Source: JANQJA01 sp047947185 (GTDB taxonomy: Bacteria > Pseudomonadota > Gammaproteobacteria > Pseudomonadales > Azotimanducaceae). From it: DNA of 64,000 nucleotides. Shown here in pieces: positions 59,676 to 64,000 of this stretch (its first letter is position 1; the number at the start of each line of letters is the position of its first letter). The position numbers and the translations under genes are program-made. The DNA lies in the NCBI GenBank assembly GCA_047947185.1, contig CP170502.1:4464001-4528000 (forward strand), written 5' to 3'. The notes under the pieces were generated by a model. The model worked only from the letters and a program-made list of their open reading frames with translations, ran no database searches and was not told the origin of the DNA.

Positions 59676-60518
59676 TTGGAAAATATCGAAACCAGTGTCG
59701 CCGAAGTCGACAAGTACGTGGAAATGGGTGTTGAGATGGGGATGCAGTACGCGCCCCAGCTGATCCTTGCCATTGTCACCCTGATTATTGGCCTGTGGGT
59801 TATCAACAAATTTACCGCAGGTCTCGGAAAGGCCTTTGAAAAGAGTGGCATGGAACCCACGCTGCAGAAATTTATCCACAATTTGCTGAGTGTTGGCCTG
59901 AAAGCGCTGCTCCTGATCAGTGTTGCTTCCATGGTTGGCATTGAGACTACCTCGTTTATTGCGGTACTTGGTGCTGCGGGCCTGGCGGTTGGTCTTGCCC
60001 TTCAGGGTAGCCTGGCTAACTTTGCCGGTGGTGTGCTGATCCTGCTGTTTCGCCCCTATAGGGTGGGGGATTTTATTGACACCAATGGCCAGATGGGTGT
60101 CGTAAAAGAGATCGGCATTATTCATACGACCATGACCACGGGCGACAACAAGACCATCATTCTGCCGAATGGACCTGTCTCCAACGGTACCATCGTCAAT
60201 TATTCAACCCAGGCGACACGTCGGGTTGATATTGTATTTGGCATTGGTTATGGCGATGACCTGAAAAAGGCCAAGGAAGTCCTGCTTGGACTGATTGAAG
60301 CGGACGAGCGTATCCTGAAGGATCCGGAACCCCTGGTTGTCATCTCTTCGCTGGGCGACAGTTCGGTGAATATCACCACGCGTTCATGGGTGAATGCAGC
60401 GGACTACTGGGGCGTCTTTTTTGATCTGACGGAAAATGCCAAGCTGGCGTTTGATGCCGCCGGCATCAGTATTCCTTTCCCGCAAACAGACGTACATATC
60501 TATCAGGCCAAAAGCTGA
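59676..60518 (+). CDS. mscS: Small-conductance mechanosensitive channel MscS
   Basis: A 280-residue inner-membrane channel. Three N-terminal helices include the pore helix segment AAGLAVGLALQGSLANFAGGVLILLFRPYRVGDFI, the hallmark of MscS. The cytoplasmic vestibule follows with NKTIILPNGPVSNGTIVNYS. It opens under membrane tension to release solutes on hypo-osmotic shock. The TTG at 59676 is chosen as start because AAGGAG (59663-59668) lies seven bases upstream; a frame from 59637 adds 13 residues without signals. Length is close to E. coli MscS (286). Confidence 0.93.
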   Translation: MENIETSVAEVDKYVEMGVEMGMQYAPQLILAIVTLIIGLWVINKFTAGLGKAFEKSGMEPTLQKFIHNLLSVGLKALLLISVASMVGIETTSFIAVLGAAGLAVGLALQGSLANFAGGVLILLFRPYRVGDFIDTNGQMGVVKEIGIIHTTMTTGDNKTIILPNGPVSNGTIVNYSTQATRRVDIVFGIGYGDDLKKAKEVLLGLIEADERILKDPEPLVVISSLGDSSVNITTRSWVNAADYWGVFFDLTENAKLAFDAAGISIPFPQTDVHIYQAKS

Positions 60519-60525
60519 GGCTGCT

Positions 60526-60542
60526 GCGGTCGTTCAGACCGC
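60526..60542. terminator. Hairpin after mscS, no T-run
   Basis: GCGGTC, loop GTTCA, GACCGC directly after the mscS stop and before the convergent hydrolase gene. There is no T tract, so intrinsic termination is uncertain. Confidence 0.35.
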
Positions 60543-60558
60543 AACGTCCTGGCTTGTC

Positions 60559-61722
60559 TCATGATCCTGTGCTGTCAATCGCGGCGTAAACCGCGTTTGT
60601 CAGCAGCAGGGATCTGGGGGAGGCGGTGATATCGGCTTGCATCTGGTTCATGGCGTAGCCAATCGCAACCTGGTTGTCGCGGTCAGCAAAGCCGGTTGAA
60701 CCGCCTGCACCCGCGTGGCCAAAGGCATTGGGCGAAGGACCGTAGGCACCTTCCGTATTCAGCATGAATCCGCGGGCGCGCCGCATGGGGCGTCCGAGTA
60801 CCAGGTCAGGTTCGTTGTCCACTTCCAGCCTCGTGGCTTCATCAATGGCGCGCTCGCCCAGGATACGCACACCGTTCAATACTCCACCCATCGCCAGCGC
60901 GGCATAAATGGTCGCAATACCCCGGGCATTGGCCTGACCATTGGCCGCGGCAATTTCGGCACGCCGCCAGGCGGTACTGCAGGCGTCCTTGAATGGGCTG
61001 ACCGAGGGATTCAGCAAAGCGCCGGCGTAGAGCGGGGGCATGGTGACGGCCGCTGCTGCTGCTTTGGGTTTCTTGCGCGCACGATTTGGGCCGTTCAGGG
61101 TCGCAACCCGACCCATTTCCGAGTCAGGTAGCCCGATAAAACAGTCAGCGTCCAGAGGCGCCGCAATGTGTTCCCGAAAATACTGGCCGAGGGTCTGGCC
61201 GGTAATGCGGCGGACCAGTTCCCCTGGAAAGTAGCCCCAGGTAATGGCGTGGTAGCCAGCCGCCGTGCCTGGTTGCCACAGGGGTTTCTGGGCAGCGAGC
61301 AGGTTGACCATCCTGTCCCAATCGTAGAGGTCAGCGACAGTCAGCTTCTGGTCAACACCGGACAGTCCGGCCTGGTGTGAGAGCAACTCTGCGACTGTCA
61401 CGTCCTGCTTGCCGGCGGCACCAAACTCCGGCCAGTAGTCGATAACGCGCGCGCCATAGTCCAGTTTGCCCTGGTCATACAGGTGGGCGACCGCAACCGA
61501 TGCCAGTCCTTTGGTGGTGGAGTAGACGTTAACCAGGGTATCTCTCTCCCAGGACTGGTCCATATCCACTGAAGTCCAGCCACCCCAGAGGTCAACCACT
61601 TTCCTGCCACGGTGATAGGCGCAGAAGCTGGCACCAATTTCCACCTCCTGCCACAGGTCAGCAAAAACCTGCCGGACCCCTTCAAAGCCGGGCGCTACTT
61701 CACCATGAATTTCGACTTGCAT
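60559..61722 (-). CDS. Beta-lactamase-fold serine hydrolase (EstB-like)
   Basis: A 387-residue protein of the class C beta-lactamase/esterase family (COG1680). The nucleophile is S68 in the SxxK motif STTK (S68, K71), and Y157 in GYHAITWG is the general base. The third motif appears as HAGAGGST near residue 335. No signal peptide is seen, so it is likely cytosolic, as in EstB esterases. Members hydrolyse short-chain esters, and the natural substrate is unknown. It is convergent with mscS and lies 70 bases downstream of the monooxygenase gene. Confidence 0.9.
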   Translation of the reverse strand: MQVEIHGEVAPGFEGVRQVFADLWQEVEIGASFCAYHRGRKVVDLWGGWTSVDMDQSWERDTLVNVYSTTKGLASVAVAHLYDQGKLDYGARVIDYWPEFGAAGKQDVTVAELLSHQAGLSGVDQKLTVADLYDWDRMVNLLAAQKPLWQPGTAAGYHAITWGYFPGELVRRITGQTLGQYFREHIAAPLDADCFIGLPDSEMGRVATLNGPNRARKKPKAAAAAVTMPPLYAGALLNPSVSPFKDACSTAWRRAEIAAANGQANARGIATIYAALAMGGVLNGVRILGERAIDEATRLEVDNEPDLVLGRPMRRARGFMLNTEGAYGPSPNAFGHAGAGGSTGFADRDNQVAIGYAMNQMQADITASPRSLLLTNAVYAAIDSTGS

Positions 61723-61792
61723 TTTTTACTCCGCCAGTTGTCGTCTGCTGATGCTACTGCATGGATGGCGCCGGAAGCCAGTCAGCCCCGGC

Positions 61793-63064
61793 TCAGACCC
61801 GGGTAGGGCCCCGGGTGGACAGGGGCCTGTCCCGAAATCCCGCCGGATCGGCCAGTCGGCTCTGCTGCGCCTCGTTGGCGAGCTGTCCGAACCAGTCGGG
61901 CAGGGGCGGTTCCCCACATTCCGCCGCCAGCAGGTTGTAGTAGTCTGTCTGCGCCTCACCCAGCTTGTGGTAGTGGCGCATGGGTGCGCCGATTGCCTCC
62001 AGGGCCTGCAGGCGGCGCTGGTTTTCCGCCAGCATCGCTGCGGTGGAAGGCAGAGAGACCCTGCCATCCAGGACAGCGCAGTACCACTTTGCCTGCATTT
62101 CAAACAGGGGAAAGGGGACCACAAGAAAAGGAATTCCGATAAACCCCACTTGATGGATCCCTGGCACGAGTATGTCGCGATAGAGTGGATAGACGCGGTT
62201 GTCATCCACCTGCACCAGGTCATCCCCCAGGAAAGGGTATTCATATTGGTAACCCGTACAGTAGATGAAGTCGTCAATCTCGATACTCGTGCCGTCCTGC
62301 AGCGCCAGGCGGCCGTCCCTCTGGAATCCTGTTGGTGCCGGGCAGAGTCCTACACCTGACCTGGTTTTCCCGTCACCGGTGTGATTATTGAAGCGCTCAC
62401 CACACCAGTAAACTTCACTGGCCGCACCTGCCAGTTCCAGGGAAATGTCCGCGCCTGATGCAGATGCACCCCAGAGCGCAACACGACGGCCCCTGTACGG
62501 CTCGGGTGTTCGGTAATTGTGACTATGGGTAATGGAACCCGCGAAGTGTTCAAGCCCCGGGAGGGCTGGAATCCTGGGCACGGAATAGTGACCGTTACAG
62601 ACGACAACAGTATTGACGTTGATTTCGTTGGTATGACGACCGGTAAGGTCGGCGTACCTGACAGTCCAATGTCCTGGGCCTGCTGACATGACAGCTGTCA
62701 CCTGTGCACCAAACCGGATGTTGCCGACGAGATCAAAGTCTTCGGCAAAGTTTTCCAGGTATCGCAGAACGGCCGTGTGATGGGGATAGCGGGGCAGGTC
62801 GTCAGCGCCGCCACCTGCAGCGTCAAAAGTGTAGTCTGAGTAAGCCATCAGGTCCCGTGGCAGGTTGGTTCGAAGTGAAGCATAGATGGACGAATAAACG
62901 CGCTGGTTATTGCTGTTGTCGTCGGTTGCCGGGGTATACGCCCAAATGCCACCAACATGGTCGGCCTGTTCCAGCAGGGTGACAGCAAAGCCGGTTCTGC
63001 GAAGCTCCCGCGCCGCAACCAGGCCGGCTGCGCCGGCGCCAATCACAACCGCACGCCTGGTCAA
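61793..63064 (-). CDS. Flavin-containing monooxygenase-like protein
   Basis: A 423-residue FAD/NADPH enzyme of the class B monooxygenase type. The FAD site is VIGAGAAGLVAARELRRTGF (residues 7-26) with LLEQADHVGGIWAY; the NADPH site is VALWGASASGADISLELA near residue 205; the FMO-type linker is HSHNYRTPEPY. The substrate (amines, sulfides or ketones) cannot be assigned. Its start overlaps the M15 peptidase stop by 4 bases. Confidence 0.9.
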   Translation of the reverse strand: MTRRAVVIGAGAAGLVAARELRRTGFAVTLLEQADHVGGIWAYTPATDDNSNNQRVYSSIYASLRTNLPRDLMAYSDYTFDAAGGGADDLPRYPHHTAVLRYLENFAEDFDLVGNIRFGAQVTAVMSAGPGHWTVRYADLTGRHTNEINVNTVVVCNGHYSVPRIPALPGLEHFAGSITHSHNYRTPEPYRGRRVALWGASASGADISLELAGAASEVYWCGERFNNHTGDGKTRSGVGLCPAPTGFQRDGRLALQDGTSIEIDDFIYCTGYQYEYPFLGDDLVQVDDNRVYPLYRDILVPGIHQVGFIGIPFLVVPFPLFEMQAKWYCAVLDGRVSLPSTAAMLAENQRRLQALEAIGAPMRHYHKLGEAQTDYYNLLAAECGEPPLPDWFGQLANEAQQSRLADPAGFRDRPLSTRGPTRV

Positions 63065-63585
63065 GGAATTCGCGCCCAGTGCCAGGGTTCATAGGCCATG
63101 CCCCAGGGATTGTCCCGTGGGTAAGACAGCGCAAACCCGAAACGCCCGGCGTGCTGACAAAGCCAGAGGAAAGCCCCGGTCTGTTCAAAAGACTCTTCGA
63201 GCGGTTCTGCCCCCGGTGTTGTGATATCCAGGGCACAACCCGTGTGATGCTCACTGTAGCCCGGCAGTGCGTTTACCCGGACGATGTCCTCAATAAGCTG
63301 GCCCCTGTCCAGCTTGTTCCGGATAAGTTCACACTGGTAGTCAACCGAACGAAACGCACTGACCAGCTGCAATATCACACCCTCCAGGGCCGCGGTTTCG
63401 CACATCTGTCGCCAGTGTTCAGCTGTTTCCGGTGTCATGCGCTGTTCGCGACCAAAAACATCAGGCCCGCAGCTGACCAGGTCAACCGCTTCAGCCTGCA
63501 GGGGCAGTTTCAGCGCCCGGTGCAGCGACGGGCTGACACCAAAGTCGTCGAGAATCCGGTGAATTCGTGTCTCGAAGAGGTTCAC
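63061..63585 (-). CDS. M15 family D-Ala-D-Ala carboxypeptidase-like protein
   Basis: A 174-residue zinc peptidase of the VanY/M15B type. Zinc ligands and the catalytic Glu lie in SEHHTGCALDI (His and Asp) and YEPWHW (Glu and His). The segment LVSAFRSVDYQCELI precedes them, as in the family. It trims peptidoglycan stem peptides, but no signal peptide is visible, so export is unproven. It overlaps the flanking genes by 4 bases on each side. Confidence 0.88.
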   Translation of the reverse strand: MNLFETRIHRILDDFGVSPSLHRALKLPLQAEAVDLVSCGPDVFGREQRMTPETAEHWRQMCETAALEGVILQLVSAFRSVDYQCELIRNKLDRGQLIEDIVRVNALPGYSEHHTGCALDITTPGAEPLEESFEQTGAFLWLCQHAGRFGFALSYPRDNPWGMAYEPWHWARIP

Positions 63586-64000
63586 AGTGTCATGACTCCA
63601 GCAATAAAAGCGATGACTGCGCCGGTGGATAGAAGTATGAGATACATGATGCCAAGAATGACAAAGTTCAGGAAAGTGGTGAAGTATCCCTGGCCGTAAA
63701 TCCCGCGCAACGACAGGTACATATAGGTCGGAATCCAGAGGCCAAGTGCGCCGCTCAGCAGTCCGGCACCTGGCAGGCGCTCAAGCAGTGCGTCCATGAT
63801 GAGAACAATAAACAGAAAACTGTGGTTATGCAGCGCGAGTACCAGGTGCTCGGTGTAGTACTTGCCGGAAGATATGTAAACGATCTTGAGCAGCACGGCA
63901 AATATCGGCAGCAGGACAAACAGGACGGGCGGAGCAGCTTCAATAAACTGATCGAGCAGCGCCGCGGGATCTTCCTCGGAAATCCTGATCACTTTTTCCA
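63582..64000 (-). CDS. DUF3667-like membrane protein, cut by window end
   Basis: The C-terminal 139 residues of a protein that continues past base 64000. It has about four helices and the segment LLKIVYISSGKYYTEHLVLALHNHSFLFIVL, as in DUF3667 proteins, which usually have an N-terminal zinc ribbon that would lie outside this window. A GTG at 63992 could start the frame, but reading is open to the edge and the family needs the upstream part. Its stop overlaps the M15 peptidase start. Confidence 0.72.
   Translation of the reverse strand, partial: EKVIRISEEDPAALLDQFIEAAPPVLFVLLPIFAVLLKIVYISSGKYYTEHLVLALHNHSFLFIVLIMDALLERLPGAGLLSGALGLWIPTYMYLSLRGIYGQGYFTTFLNFVILGIMYLILLSTGAVIAFIAGVMTL

Overview
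The window reads as a gammaproteobacterial chromosome of moderately high G+C, probably from a free-living aquatic heterotroph. Pointers are a Syd-type SecY-interacting protein (a gammaproteobacterial family), a stand-alone PEP-CTERM exported protein with a sigma-54-type promoter, a type 2 isoleucyl-tRNA synthetase, a PlpD-like patatin, an ECF sigma/ChrR pair, and degradative genes (CoA transferase, malonyl-CoA synthetase-like ligase, amidase, flavin monooxygenase). I saw no rRNA, tRNA, transposase, prophage or CRISPR array. Gene density is high, with many 1-4 base start/stop overlaps.

Layout. 0.1-3 kb: GFA-family protein, a phosphomannose-isomerase-like protein containing 15-bp tandem repeats, and the PEP-CTERM protein. 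3.2-9 kb: Ada-AlkA fusion and ogt, then a remarkable direct duplication of the ogt 3' end plus aroA. A DUF433/DUF5615 toxin-antitoxin pair lies between the copies; one aroA copy is internally deleted and 5'-truncated, the other is intact and coupled to syd. 9.1-11.6 kb: EF-hand/ECF sigma/membrane protein/periplasmic protein operon and hemJ. 11.6-17.9 kb: TauE-like permease, acyltransferase, and a comF-nudC-modB-modC-srkA operon without modA. 18-23 kb: lipoprotein, TerB-like protein, DegS-type protease, TolC-type channel, amidase. 23.3-32.8 kb: hybrid histidine kinase facing a patatin-malonyl-CoA ligase-purN-ileS series, where ileS is preceded by what looks like a complete isoleucine attenuator. 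32.8-43 kb: copper chaperone, CoA transferase, BON lipoprotein, DUF885 protein, an MTD1-like/FchA one-carbon pair, a sugar-phosphate isomerase-like protein and a large repetitive lipoprotein. 43.2-51.6 kb: RND pump with adaptor, and a MoxR-DUF58-transglutaminase operon. 51.6-64 kb: ECF sigma/ChrR pair with a matching upstream promoter, a Yej-type peptide ABC transporter with two separate ATPases, MscS, a serine hydrolase, and a monooxygenase-M15 peptidase-DUF3667 string cut by the window end.

The most interesting items are (1) the ileS leader, with an Ile-rich 21-codon reading frame and three mutually exclusive RNA pairings ending in a terminator, (2) the ogt-aroA duplication bracketing a toxin-antitoxin module, which has the topology expected of Campbell-type integration, and (3) short tandem repeats of 12-15 bp, two of which share a related unit in different genes and reading frames. 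Database and folding computations were not available, so family calls rest on recognised motifs, and some start codons are choices explained in the entries.
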